Below are positions 1 to 9,007 of a DNA stretch of 64,000 bases, piece by piece (position 1 is the stretch's first letter; each line of letters begins with the position of its first letter). The stretch lies in assembly GCA_965279195.1 (NCBI GenBank), contig CBDIHP010000040.1:1-64000 (forward strand), given 5' to 3'. The position numbers and the translations under genes were made by a program. Below the pieces are notes generated by a model that saw only the letters and a program-made list of their open reading frames with translations, was not told where the DNA came from and searched no databases. The stretch comes from CBDIHP01 sp965279195 (GTDB lineage: Bacteria; Planctomycetota; Planctomycetia; Isosphaerales; Isosphaeraceae).

Positions 1-2
1 GG

Positions 3-1877
3 TTTTTCGAGGGGCCCACCTGGGACCCGAAGACCGGCAAGCTCTACTTCACCGCCTTCGGGAAGGACAATACCCAGATCCTCCGGCTCGACGGGCCGGG
101 CAAGGTCGCCGTCTGGGCCGACAGGACCGAGGGCGTCAACGGCACGAGGCTCTCCATCGACGGCCGGCTCCTCGGGGCGCAGGCGTACGGCCATCGCGTG
201 ATGAGCTACGCCTTCGGGCCCGACGGGCCGGCCGATACCAAGGTCGTCTACTTCGACCCCAAGCTCCACCAGCCGAATGATGTCTGCCAGACCTACAACG
301 GCGACATCTACTTCAGCGATCCCGACTTCAAGGAGCGGAAGACCAGCGCGGTCTACTTGCTGAGGGGCGGCAAGGCGACGAAGGTCGTCACCGACATGCC
401 CCTGCCCAACGGCGTGATCGCCTCCAACGACGGCCGGACGCTCTACGTCGGCGACAGCGGCCGCCGGCACTGGCGGTCCTACCCCATCCGGGCCGACGGC
501 ACGCTCGGGCCCGGCAAGCTGTTCTTCGACCCGAAGGTCGAGAACCGCAACGAGCCCGACGGCATGACGGTCGACGAGCTCGGGAACCTTTATCTGTCCG
601 GGCGAGGGGGCGTCTGGGTCGTCAGCCCCGAGGGCAAGGCCCTGGGACTGATCGAGATCCCCGAGTTCTGCTCGAACGTCGGATTCGGCGGGCCGGAGGG
701 GACGACCCTCTACCTGACGTGCAGCAAGAAGGTCTACAGCCTCGCCATGCGGGTGAAGGGCGGCCGGCCGAAGGCCCCGGCGGACACCGGCCGGGTCGAG
801 GTCCGGGGCGTGTACGGCGGTTCGCCGACCATCCTGCTGGAACGGGGCCGGACCTACACCGACTTCGGCATCAACGCCGTCTGGATCGGATCCGGCGGGC
901 TGTCGAAGGAGGTCATCGCCCTGAACAGGCAGCAGGGGGCGAAGGTCTTCGCCGAGTTCAACACCCTGCACGACGGGTCGTACGTCAAGGACCACCCCGA
1001 CGCCGCGCCCGTCGGCCCCGACGGCCTCCCCTGCCCCCCGCCCGACGGCTGGCAAGGGGTCTGCCCGACCCACCCTGAGTACCGCCGCGGACGGATGGCG
1101 GACTTCCGTAAGGCCCTGGCCGACTTCGAGATCGACGGCGTCTGGCTCGACTACCACCACTCCCACGCGAGCTGGGAGCAGGCCGAGCCCAACCTGCCGG
1201 ACACCTGCTTCTGCAAGCGTTGCCTGGCCGAGTTCTCGAAGGCGACAGGGACGAACCTCGGCGACCGCCCGGTGCCCGAGATCAGCAGGGACCTGCTCGG
1301 TCCCTCGAATGAGAACTGGGTCGCGTGGCGCTGCGGGGTCTTCACCGACTGGGTCCGCGAGTTCGACGCGATCCGGGACGAGGTCCGGCCCGGGGCGCTC
1401 CTGGGGACGTTCCACTGCCCCTGGGGCGAGTCCGACCGCGACGGGGCGATCCGCAGGAAGCTTGCGATCGACCTCAAGGCGCAGTCGAAGTATGTGGACG
1501 TGTTCAGCATCATGCCCTACCACGCCCGGTTCGGCCACGCGAAGGAACCGGCCTGGATCTCCCGGCAGACGAAGGCGCTCGGCGGGCTGCTGGGCGTGAC
1601 CGGCGAGCCGGGGGAACGGATCAAGATCTGGCCGATCGTGCAGCTCTCGGAGTGGGGCGAGAAGGTGCCGCCGGGCCAGGTGCGCGAGGTCCTGGAGCAC
1701 GGCACGAAGCCGCCGGCGACGGGCGTGACCCTGTTCATCTGGGGGGCGATCACGCCGGAGTGGGAGAAGGTGGAGTCGATCGGGACCTTCTACCGCCAGG
1801 TCAGCGGCTTGCAGGCTTCGCCGGCATCAGCTGCATCATCGGCACCGACTTCCTCGAGCCCGAGGCGGAGGCCATGA
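3..1877 (+). CDS. SMP-30/gluconolactonase-like propeller fused to a glycosidase-like domain (5' end outside window)
   Basis: The frame is open from the first bases of the window, so the true start lies upstream; the ATG at 201 is internal. The N-terminal ~270 visible residues are an SMP-30/gluconolactonase beta-propeller. Its usual metal-site signatures are visible in order: EGPTW, QPNDV, LPNGV and EPDGM. After a short linker (AKAPADTGR-like, near base 790) comes a second domain with TIM-barrel glycosidase character: a repeated aromatic/acidic pattern, DGVWLDYHH, and a CFCKRC cysteine cluster. Sugar-lactone hydrolysis plus glycan processing is an inference. The 3' end overlaps the converging kinase gene by 77 bp, and the last ~25 residues are low-complexity Ala/Ser/Pro, so the original stop may have been altered. 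Confidence 0.75.
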   Translation, partial: FFEGPTWDPKTGKLYFTAFGKDNTQILRLDGPGKVAVWADRTEGVNGTRLSIDGRLLGAQAYGHRVMSYAFGPDGPADTKVVYFDPKLHQPNDVCQTYNGDIYFSDPDFKERKTSAVYLLRGGKATKVVTDMPLPNGVIASNDGRTLYVGDSGRRHWRSYPIRADGTLGPGKLFFDPKVENRNEPDGMTVDELGNLYLSGRGGVWVVSPEGKALGLIEIPEFCSNVGFGGPEGTTLYLTCSKKVYSLAMRVKGGRPKAPADTGRVEVRGVYGGSPTILLERGRTYTDFGINAVWIGSGGLSKEVIALNRQQGAKVFAEFNTLHDGSYVKDHPDAAPVGPDGLPCPPPDGWQGVCPTHPEYRRGRMADFRKALADFEIDGVWLDYHHSHASWEQAEPNLPDTCFCKRCLAEFSKATGTNLGDRPVPEISRDLLGPSNENWVAWRCGVFTDWVREFDAIRDEVRPGALLGTFHCPWGESDRDGAIRRKLAIDLKAQSKYVDVFSIMPYHARFGHAKEPAWISRQTKALGGLLGVTGEPGERIKIWPIVQLSEWGEKVPPGQVREVLEHGTKPPATGVTLFIWGAITPEWEKVESIGTFYRQVSGLQASPASAASSAPTSSSPRRRP

Positions 1878-4800
1878 ACGGCGTGCCCCGCTTGAGATAC
1901 TGCCAGAGGTGGAACCGGAACGGCTGCCACCAGCGGTTTTTGGCGGAGGCCATCATCTCGCGCAGGTGGTAGTTCATGTCGCGGATGGCGACGTCCCGGG
2001 GCTGGATGATGTTCATCGTCTGGGGGCCGGGGAGCTGGGCCGTCCAGAGGTTGACGGTGCCGTCCCACTGGTTAGCCAGGATCCGTGACCCGTCCGGGCT
2101 GAACGCGACCCTGGGGTGGAACATGAACTCATCCGGCCTCCGCAGCCCGACCCGGGGTAGGGACATCAGGGCCCGGCCGGTGTTGGTGTTGAAGAACTCG
2201 ACCTTGTCGAGCCCCGCGACGGCCAGGCGGGCGTTGTCGGGGCTGAAGGCGAGGCCGTGGGGCCCGCCGGAGGCCCGCAGCTTCCTCGGCTCCAGCCCCG
2301 GGTGTTCGAGGTAATGGAGCCGCACCTCGCCTTGCTGGTCCGAGACGGCGAGCAAGCGGCCGTCGGTCGAGAAGGCCAGGTTGCTGATCCCGCGGGCCTT
2401 CGGCTCGACGTCGCGGATCGTGTGGCCGTCCTCGGTGTCCACGAGTCGCACGACCTGCTCGGCGATGAAGGCGGCCATGATCGGCTTGTTGGGGTGGAAG
2501 GCCGCGCGGAGCGGCGGGGGCTCGCCCTTGCCGTTCACGAGGATGTGGCCCGAGTCGATATCCCAGATGAACCATTCGCTCTCGACGCCCCGCCCGTCGG
2601 CCGAGGTGTCCCACGCCGCGGACATCGCGACCCGGCCGTCCGGGCGGAGCGCCACCGCCCGGACGTTGAGCTTGTGGTCGGAGAAGACCCGCCGCTCGCG
2701 GCCGGAGGCGACGTCCCAGACCTTGACCTCGTGCCGGTTGCCGGCGATGCCGAGCAGCGTCGTCGAGTCGGCGCTGAAGGCCGCGAGCTGGTTAAGGCCC
2801 CGGATGTCCCGGATCAGGTCGATGTCGCGCGCCTGCTCGATCTGCCGCCGTGGCATGCTCCATTCCTTCAAGGCCGAGCCGACATTGGCCCCCGCGCTGT
2901 AGAACACGAAGCCCTTCGGGTCGAACGCCAGGGCGTCGAGGTAATACCCCGAGCTGGCGTAGGGGACGGAGCGGTGGTCGGTGGTGCAGTCGAACATCAG
3001 GGTATCGCCGTTCTGGAGGCCGGCGGCGATCTTCATGTTGTCGGGGCTGAAGGCCAGCGCCCGGATCGTGGCGGTGGGGCCGCGGAAGTCGACCGGCAGC
3101 TCGCGGCTGGCCAGGTCCCAGATCCGGATGACCGGCTCGGCCCCGCCGGTGGCCAGGTGCCGGCCGTCGGGGCTGAAGGCCAATGCGTTGATCTTGCCGT
3201 CGAACGTCAGTTCGCGGACCCTCGACCCGTTGCGGAGGTCCCAGACGATGACGGGGTCCTCGAAGTGGGCCTCGCTGGTGGCGAGGTGGCGCCCGTCCGG
3301 GCTCAGGGCCATCGCGGCGATCTCCCCGGAACGGATCCTGCGGAGCGTCCTGCGGGCGAAGGGCGCCAGGATGTGGATCCCCGCCGGCTCGGAGGTCGCG
3401 CAGGCGAGGGTCTCGGAGCCGGGCGTGAACGCGGCCGAGGTGATCTTGCCGTCGGGGAGCGTGAGCCGATCGAGGAACTTGCCGTCGCGTGCGTCGAGGA
3501 TGCCGATCGCGTCCCGGCCGACGGCGACGATCCGCGACCCGTGACGGCCGAACCCGACCTGGATGATCCCGCCCAGGTGGGTCTCGACCCGCCAGATCGC
3601 CTTGCCGTTGGAGCGGTCGACGAGGATGACCGAATCGTCGAGGCTGCCGCTGACGGCCAGCGGCTCGGTCGGGTGCTGGGCCAGGCTGGTGATCAGGTGG
3701 GAATGGCCGGAGATGGTGAACTTCGGCTCGTTCGCCTTGTTGGGCGCCCAGATCTTGAGCGTGGCCCCCTTCGGCTCGCCGGAGGTCTGGTAGAAGGGGT
3801 TGCCGCCGCTGACGGTGAGGAGCTGGCGGCCGTCGGGCGCGAACTGGACGGCGGAGACCCAGAAGTCGCCGTTGCGCGGCTTGTAATTCACATAGCAATG
3901 GAAGAGCTTGTGGAGGTAGAACCACTCCCAGCCGAAGATCGAGGTCGGCTGGCCCGCCTCGAGGCAGTCGCCGAGGGCGAGCATGCCGGCGTAGGGGTTG
4001 TCGTTGGCCCATTCGAGGTAGGCGCGATTGATCCGGCTCTCGTAGAGGTTCTGGCTTGCGGTGGCGAGGTTGTGCTCGGCGAGCTGCTTCTGGGTCCTCG
4101 CCTGCTCGGCCTCGCGCTCGGCCTCCTGGCGGAGCCCCTCGGCCGCCCGGGCGTTGGCCTCGGCCCGCTCCCGCTCGCGGGTGGCCTCCTCGGCCGCCTG
4201 CCTGGTGCGGAGCGACTGGTGCTTGAGCGCCTCGGCCTGGAGCCGAGCCTCCTCGCGGGCGAGTTCGGCGTTGCGGAGATTCCAGAGGGTCGTGGCGAAG
4301 CCCGTCAGGGTGATGATGACGAGGGCCGTGGCCATCGCGGCGATGACCGGCGACCTGCGGATCCGCCGCCCGAGCTGCTCCGCGTGTCCGAGCGCCCTCG
4401 CCTTGATCGGCTGCCCGGCGAGGAACAGCCTGAGGTCCTCCGCCAGCTCGACGGCGGTGAGGTAACGCCGCCTCGGGTCCTTCTCCAGGCACTTCAGGCA
4501 GATCGTCTCCAGGTCGCGCGAGAGGTGCGGCCGGAGCTGCCGGGGGGGCAAGGGCTCGGCGTTGATGACCTGCTCGATCGTCTGCCAGGATGTCTCGGCC
4601 TGGAACGGCGGCCGGCCGGTGAGCAGCTCGTAGAGGATCGCGCCCAGCGAATAGATGTCGGCCCCGGGGCCGATCTCGGTGCCGTCGGACCGGGCCTGCT
4701 CGGGGGCCATGTAGCAGGGTGTGCCGATGAGGCTGTCCGACCGGGTCGGGTGCGAGTCGCTGTCGAGGAGCTTCGCCAGGCCGAAGTCGGTGAGCTTGGG

Positions 4801-5610
4801 CGTGCCGTCGGTCCCGAAGAGGACGTTCGAAGGCTTGAGGTCGCGGTGGACGACCCCCCGGTCGTGGAGGTACCCCACCGCCCTGGCGACGGTCTCGACC
4901 CACTGGGCCGAGGTCCGCTCCGACTGCGGCCGGCCCATCACGCGCTGGGAGAGCTTGCCGCCGCCGATGAGCTCGAGGACCAGGAACGGCCTGCCTTCGT
5001 GCTGGCCGACCTCGTAGATCTGGACGATGTTCGGGTGGGACAGCCGGGCGATGGCCTCGGCCTCGACCATGAACCGCTCGTTGTGGTCGGGCCGGGAGTC
5101 GCCGACCGCCTGGATCATCTTGATGCAGACCTGGCGGTTGAGCCGGATCTGCCGGGCGCGATAGACCACGCCCATGCCGCCCCGGCCGATCTCGCCGAGG
5201 ATCTCGAACCCCGGGAGCGACCCCGGCGCGATCGGCCGGACCTCGGGCGGATGGGCGCTGCCCAGCTCGCGGAGCCCGTTGGAGAACTCCCGGTCGATGA
5301 GGATCTGCATCCGGAGCGTGTCGGCATGCTCCGGGAACCTGGCGGCGTATTCCTCGATGCCGGGGGCCTCGCCCCGCTCCTCGCGCAGGAGGAACTCGCT
5401 GAAGATCAGGTCGACGGCGTGCTCGGGGCTGGAGGCGACCCGGGGGTTCTGGTGGAGGAGGTCCTCGGCCAGGACCGGCTCGTCCATCATCCAGCGCCGG
5501 CGCTGCTCCTCCTGGAGGTCCCGCACCAGGTCCTGGAGCGGGACGGCCTCCCGGGTCAACTCGGATTCGGGTTCCAGGCGTTGTCTCATCGTGGAGGCGT
5601 CCCGGGGCAA
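1801..5610 (-). CDS. Ser/Thr protein kinase with C-terminal WD40 propeller
   Basis: This is a 1269-residue protein. Residues 1-130 form a planctomycete kinase N-terminal region. The kinase domain spans about 134-400, with the glycine loop GRGGMG at 142-147, the ATP lysine at 164, HRDLKPSN at 255-262 and DFG at 275-277, so all catalytic residues are present. One transmembrane helix lies at about 421-442 and an Ala/Glu/Arg-rich coiled coil at 447-520. About 12 WD40-type blades then run to the end (FSPDGR motifs), likely one or two sensory propellers outside the membrane. An alternative ATG lies 21 bases downstream (5589). The gene follows the ECF sigma gene with a 43-bp gap on the same strand, a common planctomycete pairing that suggests joint signalling. 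The input signal is unknown. Confidence 0.93.
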   Translation of the reverse strand: MPRDASTMRQRLEPESELTREAVPLQDLVRDLQEEQRRRWMMDEPVLAEDLLHQNPRVASSPEHAVDLIFSEFLLREERGEAPGIEEYAARFPEHADTLRMQILIDREFSNGLRELGSAHPPEVRPIAPGSLPGFEILGEIGRGGMGVVYRARQIRLNRQVCIKMIQAVGDSRPDHNERFMVEAEAIARLSHPNIVQIYEVGQHEGRPFLVLELIGGGKLSQRVMGRPQSERTSAQWVETVARAVGYLHDRGVVHRDLKPSNVLFGTDGTPKLTDFGLAKLLDSDSHPTRSDSLIGTPCYMAPEQARSDGTEIGPGADIYSLGAILYELLTGRPPFQAETSWQTIEQVINAEPLPPRQLRPHLSRDLETICLKCLEKDPRRRYLTAVELAEDLRLFLAGQPIKARALGHAEQLGRRIRRSPVIAAMATALVIITLTGFATTLWNLRNAELAREEARLQAEALKHQSLRTRQAAEEATRERERAEANARAAEGLRQEAEREAEQARTQKQLAEHNLATASQNLYESRINRAYLEWANDNPYAGMLALGDCLEAGQPTSIFGWEWFYLHKLFHCYVNYKPRNGDFWVSAVQFAPDGRQLLTVSGGNPFYQTSGEPKGATLKIWAPNKANEPKFTISGHSHLITSLAQHPTEPLAVSGSLDDSVILVDRSNGKAIWRVETHLGGIIQVGFGRHGSRIVAVGRDAIGILDARDGKFLDRLTLPDGKITSAAFTPGSETLACATSEPAGIHILAPFARRTLRRIRSGEIAAMALSPDGRHLATSEAHFEDPVIVWDLRNGSRVRELTFDGKINALAFSPDGRHLATGGAEPVIRIWDLASRELPVDFRGPTATIRALAFSPDNMKIAAGLQNGDTLMFDCTTDHRSVPYASSGYYLDALAFDPKGFVFYSAGANVGSALKEWSMPRRQIEQARDIDLIRDIRGLNQLAAFSADSTTLLGIAGNRHEVKVWDVASGRERRVFSDHKLNVRAVALRPDGRVAMSAAWDTSADGRGVESEWFIWDIDSGHILVNGKGEPPPLRAAFHPNKPIMAAFIAEQVVRLVDTEDGHTIRDVEPKARGISNLAFSTDGRLLAVSDQQGEVRLHYLEHPGLEPRKLRASGGPHGLAFSPDNARLAVAGLDKVEFFNTNTGRALMSLPRVGLRRPDEFMFHPRVAFSPDGSRILANQWDGTVNLWTAQLPGPQTMNIIQPRDVAIRDMNYHLREMMASAKNRWWQPFRFHLWQYLKRGTPFMASASGSRKSVPMMQLMPAKPASR

Positions 5611-5653
5611 CCTCGCCCGGACTTGGGTGGCGGGACCGTCCGATCGGGTCGGG

Positions 5654-6247
5654 TCAGCCGATGTGATTGAGGCGGAGGTCGTCGGCGACCCGGCTGATCG
5701 CCCGCGAGAGCTGGACGCGCCGCGAGTCGGGGGTGCCGCCGACCTGCTCGGCGATCTCGTTCCAGGAGTAGCCCTCGTTCCTCAGCTCGACCAGCCGGCG
5801 CTCGTCCTGGGTGAGCCGGCGGCGGAACTCCTCGGTGAGGTCGGCCCGGGCGACGACCTGGCTGGGGGTCTCGTCATTCCAGCGGCCCGCGACCGTCTCG
5901 GCCGAGTCGAACGACTCGACCCGCCGGTAGTCGCGGCGGTCGGCCTTCAGGCTGCGGACCTCGTGGGCGAGCTTCTTGCGGGCCATCGCCACCAGCAGGC
6001 TCACCAGCTGCGCCGGGGATTCGAGCTCGAACTGCCCCAGCGACGCCCTCACGCAGAAGCTCGCCATCACCGACTGGCAGATGTCGACCGAATCCATGAC
6101 CCGCCGGACCCGGGGGTCTCGGATCCGCATGCGGATCGAGCGTCGGATCAGGGGCTCGTAGTCGCGGACCAGTTCCGCCATCGCCGATTCGTCCCCCGCG
6201 CGGATGCGGCCGAGGACGATCGAGAATCTGGATAGGTCTTGGCTCAT
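5654..6247 (-). CDS. ECF-type RNA polymerase sigma factor (planctomycete family)
   Basis: A 197-residue sigma-70 family protein with region 2 (YEPLIRRSIRMRIRDP, then VDICQSVMASFC) and region 4 (DERRLVELRNEGYSWNEIAEQ, a helix-turn-helix). The start chosen is MSQDLSRF. The frame extends another 22 codons upstream to 6313, but those residues are not family-like. It sits directly upstream of the WD40 kinase on the same strand, and ECF factors of this group are commonly coupled to kinases rather than to anti-sigma factors. No anti-sigma gene is seen next to it. The regulon is unknown. Confidence 0.9.
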   Translation of the reverse strand: MSQDLSRFSIVLGRIRAGDESAMAELVRDYEPLIRRSIRMRIRDPRVRRVMDSVDICQSVMASFCVRASLGQFELESPAQLVSLLVAMARKKLAHEVRSLKADRRDYRRVESFDSAETVAGRWNDETPSQVVARADLTEEFRRRLTQDERRLVELRNEGYSWNEIAEQVGGTPDSRRVQLSRAISRVADDLRLNHIG

Positions 6248-6431
6248 GGCATCCTCGGGCCGGGTGCGGAGCTGGGCGATCGCGGGGGCGACATGCACAG
6301 GCTCTCTCTCCATCGTCTTGGGCGGGTGGGGGGGAGGGATTGCATGCTAGGGGGGATGCTCTTCGGGGCATTTACTCCCCCCGTGTGGGATCGTGACAAC
6401 CTCAGTGTCTCACTCGGGAAGACGTGCCGCC

Positions 6432-7919
6432 CTAGCGCGTCAACGTGTAAAGGTTCATGTGCTCCAGCATGTCCAGAACCCACGGGTGGCTCCAGGGCAT
6501 GCGCCAGGCATATCCGACAGAGAACACCGAGGCCGCGAGCGCCGCCAGCGACAGGCGGCGCGACCATCGGGTTGCGCCCGAGCGCTCCAGGCCCCTCGGC
6601 AGCAGGATCAGCCAGAATGGGATCAGCCAGAACAGCCAGCGCAGGCCCTGCGTCGAGCCGCCGTAGTTGCTCGTCTTGTTCTTGTAGAAGGCATAGAACC
6701 CGTAGAAGAGCACCATCAAGATCGTAAGGCACAAAGTCAGGAAGGAAACCCCCCGCAGCGTCGCGCCTCGCTTTCCCACCGTCCGGCCGATGGCTAGCAT
6801 CGAGTAGATGAAGATCGGCGTGAGAGAGAAGACCCCGTGGTGGCCCAGGAGCATGTGGAACAGGTACACCGGCCGGCTCTCGGGATGGACGCTGAACCAG
6901 TCCATCTCCAGCGGGGTGCTCCAGTAGGCCCCGTCCCAGTTGTAAGCGTCGCCGCCGAACTCGGTGTAGGCCGGCTTGATCGTCCCCAACGCCAGGTACT
7001 GCGTGACCATCAGGCCGATCGACGGGATCGCCGCCGCCGGCACGAACGCCCGGATCGTCCGCCTCGGGTCGGCGTAGAGGACCATCCCGAACAGGGCCAG
7101 GCCGAAGAACGCCGCCGGCAGCTCATTGGCCGCGCAGAAGGCTCCCCAGAACCCCGCCTGGGCGAACCACGACGACCTCCGCTCCGCCCCCGGCGTCTCC
7201 AGGATCTTGAGCAACCCGTCCAGCGCGAAGAAGGCCGAGAAGGCCGCGACCGTGTGGTTATTCAGGGTCGTGAGGAACGGGTTCAAGAGAGTCCCGTACG
7301 CCGCCGCCGCCAGGCTGAGCATCCAGGCCCAGTCGTCCAGCGCGTAGCGGTCGAGCATCCGCGCGAACAGCACCAGGAAGGCCAGGAACGGCACCACATT
7401 GAGCGCGACGACCGCCGGCTTGAGGTAGTAGATCATCACCGGCCAGGGCACGGGCGCGGGGGTGTCCACCTTGTAGCCCCTGGGGCTCTTGGGGTCCGGC
7501 ACGTTGCGGGGGACGCGCGGCTGCGGCACGCTGTGGTCGAGCGGGACGCCGGTCAGCTTCCGGAAGGGGTACACCGCGCCGGCGATCAGGGTCGGCAGGA
7601 GCGGCGGCTTGCTGGAGTAGAAGTGCTTGGGGGGCTCCTGCCCGGGTTCGACCTTCGCGAACGGGTCGGGCAGTTTGACCTTGTCGTTGGTCTTGATCTG
7701 CCAGGGGCATTCGTCGATCTGATAGGTGCCCCGCTCGACCAGCGACCAGACGGTGCACCAGCGCGAGATGTCGTTCACCTCGAGCTGCGTGGGCATCTTC
7801 AGGGTCGCGCCCAGGGCCTGGGACACGGCCGAGACGATCACGATGGCGGCGAAGAACTGCCGCGCCCGCGGGCGCTCGGCGCCCGCCCCGCCGGGGAGTT
7901 CGGATTCGTTGAGGCTCAT
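6432..7919 (-). CDS. Multi-pass membrane protein, GT-C (GT39/PMT-like) glycosyltransferase candidate
   Basis: A 495-residue protein with a first transmembrane helix near residue 25, then an extracytoplasmic loop containing VNDISRW and FYSSKPPLLP. That pattern resembles the acidic first loop and substrate loop of ArnT/PMT-type lipid-linked sugar transferases. About eight to ten more hydrophobic helices follow. The role is inferred from architecture and neighbours: the next genes upstream on the same strand are a polyprenyl-phosphate GT2 enzyme and a UPF0104 membrane protein, so it may transfer a lipid-linked sugar outside the cytoplasmic membrane. Acceptor and sugar are unknown. Confidence 0.6.
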   Translation of the reverse strand: MSLNESELPGGAGAERPRARQFFAAIVIVSAVSQALGATLKMPTQLEVNDISRWCTVWSLVERGTYQIDECPWQIKTNDKVKLPDPFAKVEPGQEPPKHFYSSKPPLLPTLIAGAVYPFRKLTGVPLDHSVPQPRVPRNVPDPKSPRGYKVDTPAPVPWPVMIYYLKPAVVALNVVPFLAFLVLFARMLDRYALDDWAWMLSLAAAAYGTLLNPFLTTLNNHTVAAFSAFFALDGLLKILETPGAERRSSWFAQAGFWGAFCAANELPAAFFGLALFGMVLYADPRRTIRAFVPAAAIPSIGLMVTQYLALGTIKPAYTEFGGDAYNWDGAYWSTPLEMDWFSVHPESRPVYLFHMLLGHHGVFSLTPIFIYSMLAIGRTVGKRGATLRGVSFLTLCLTILMVLFYGFYAFYKNKTSNYGGSTQGLRWLFWLIPFWLILLPRGLERSGATRWSRRLSLAALAASVFSVGYAWRMPWSHPWVLDMLEHMNLYTLTR

Positions 7920-8056
7920 CGGGTCGGCGAACCTGGACTGGAGGGATCGAAATTGGGGAGATCCCTGGATCGGATCCCCCCGGAGAGTCCCTCCAATTTA
8001 ACCCGCCCGTCGATCCCGGTCGAGGGGCTGAGGCCCCAGGGCAACGCCCCTCGGGT

Positions 8057-9007
8057 TCAGCCCTCCCGCTCCGCCCCGATCCGCTCGGCCACGCTGTAGG
8101 TGTCCTCGGCCTTGAGGTTGTACGACGTGATCAGCTCGGCCAGGATCCCCAGGCAGAAGAGCTGCGTCCCCACGCCCAGCAGGGTCTCGGAGTACGACAG
8201 CAGCGGCCTCGGGCCGATCGGGCGGTCGCCCACCAGCCAGAGGATCGCCATGAACAGCATCCCCAGGCCCCCGACGGCGATCAACGCCAGCCCGATCCCG
8301 CCGAAGACGTGCAGCGGCCTCTGCCCGAACCGCGACAGGAACTGGACCGTCATCAGGTCCAGCAGCCCCTTGAGGAACCGGGTGAACCCGTACTTGGAAT
8401 GGCCGAACTTCCGGGCCCGGTGGTTCACCACCACCTCGGCCACCCGGAACCCCTTGGCGAACGCCAGGACCGGCACGAACCGGTGCAGCTCGCCATAGAT
8501 GAACACGTCCTTGAAGACCTCGCGGCGATAGGCCTTGAACCCGCAGTTGTGGTCGTGGAGCCGGCAGCCGGTGAGCTTGCTCACCAGGAGGTTGAACACC
8601 CGGCTCGGCCCGACCTTGTGCCAGGGGTCGTGCCGGCGCTTCTTCCAGCCGGAGACGACGTCGAACCCCTCGTCGAGCTTCGCCAGGAAGTTCGGGATCT
8701 CGGCCGGGTCGTCCTGGAGGTCGCCGTCGAGCGTGAAGACGATGGCCCCCCGGGCGGCCTCGAAGCCCGCCGTCAGGGCGGCGGCCTTGCCGAAGTTGCG
8801 CCGGAACTTGATCGCCCGGACGCGGGGATCGGACGCGGACAGCTCGCGGACCACGCCCCAGGAGGCGTCCTTGCTGCCGTCGTCGACGAAGATCAGCTCG
8901 AACGAGCCCGAGGCGACGCGGTCGAGGACGGCGGCCAGCTCGGCGTGGAGCGTCCGCAGGCTCTCTTCCTCATTGTGGATCGGGACGACGACGCTCACGC
9001 TCAGCAT
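8057..9007 (-). CDS. GT2 polyprenyl-phosphate glycosyltransferase (DPM1/GtrB type)
   Basis: A 316-residue protein. The GT-A domain (1-230) shows VVPIHNEEES at the N-terminus, FVDDGSKDAS, and the metal-binding DGDLQDDP, all typical of dolichol/undecaprenyl-phosphate sugar transferases. Two C-terminal transmembrane helices (about 232-260 and 270-295) match the GtrB subgroup. The start ATG at 9007 is chosen because the family begins with this motif and because the ATG overlaps the stop of the upstream membrane-protein gene by 7 bases (translational coupling). The frame runs on to 9904 but only as a shadow of that gene. It probably makes the lipid-linked sugar used by the downstream GT-C-like protein. 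Confidence 0.9.
   Translation of the reverse strand: MLSVSVVVPIHNEEESLRTLHAELAAVLDRVASGSFELIFVDDGSKDASWGVVRELSASDPRVRAIKFRRNFGKAAALTAGFEAARGAIVFTLDGDLQDDPAEIPNFLAKLDEGFDVVSGWKKRRHDPWHKVGPSRVFNLLVSKLTGCRLHDHNCGFKAYRREVFKDVFIYGELHRFVPVLAFAKGFRVAEVVVNHRARKFGHSKYGFTRFLKGLLDLMTVQFLSRFGQRPLHVFGGIGLALIAVGGLGMLFMAILWLVGDRPIGPRPLLSYSETLLGVGTQLFCLGILAELITSYNLKAEDTYSVAERIGAEREG

Noticed and set aside
2257..5670. 1137-codon plus-strand frame opposite the WD40 kinase
   Set aside because: It exactly mirrors the kinase gene, is dominated by Val/Asp/Glu/Arg repeats and has no recognisable domain.
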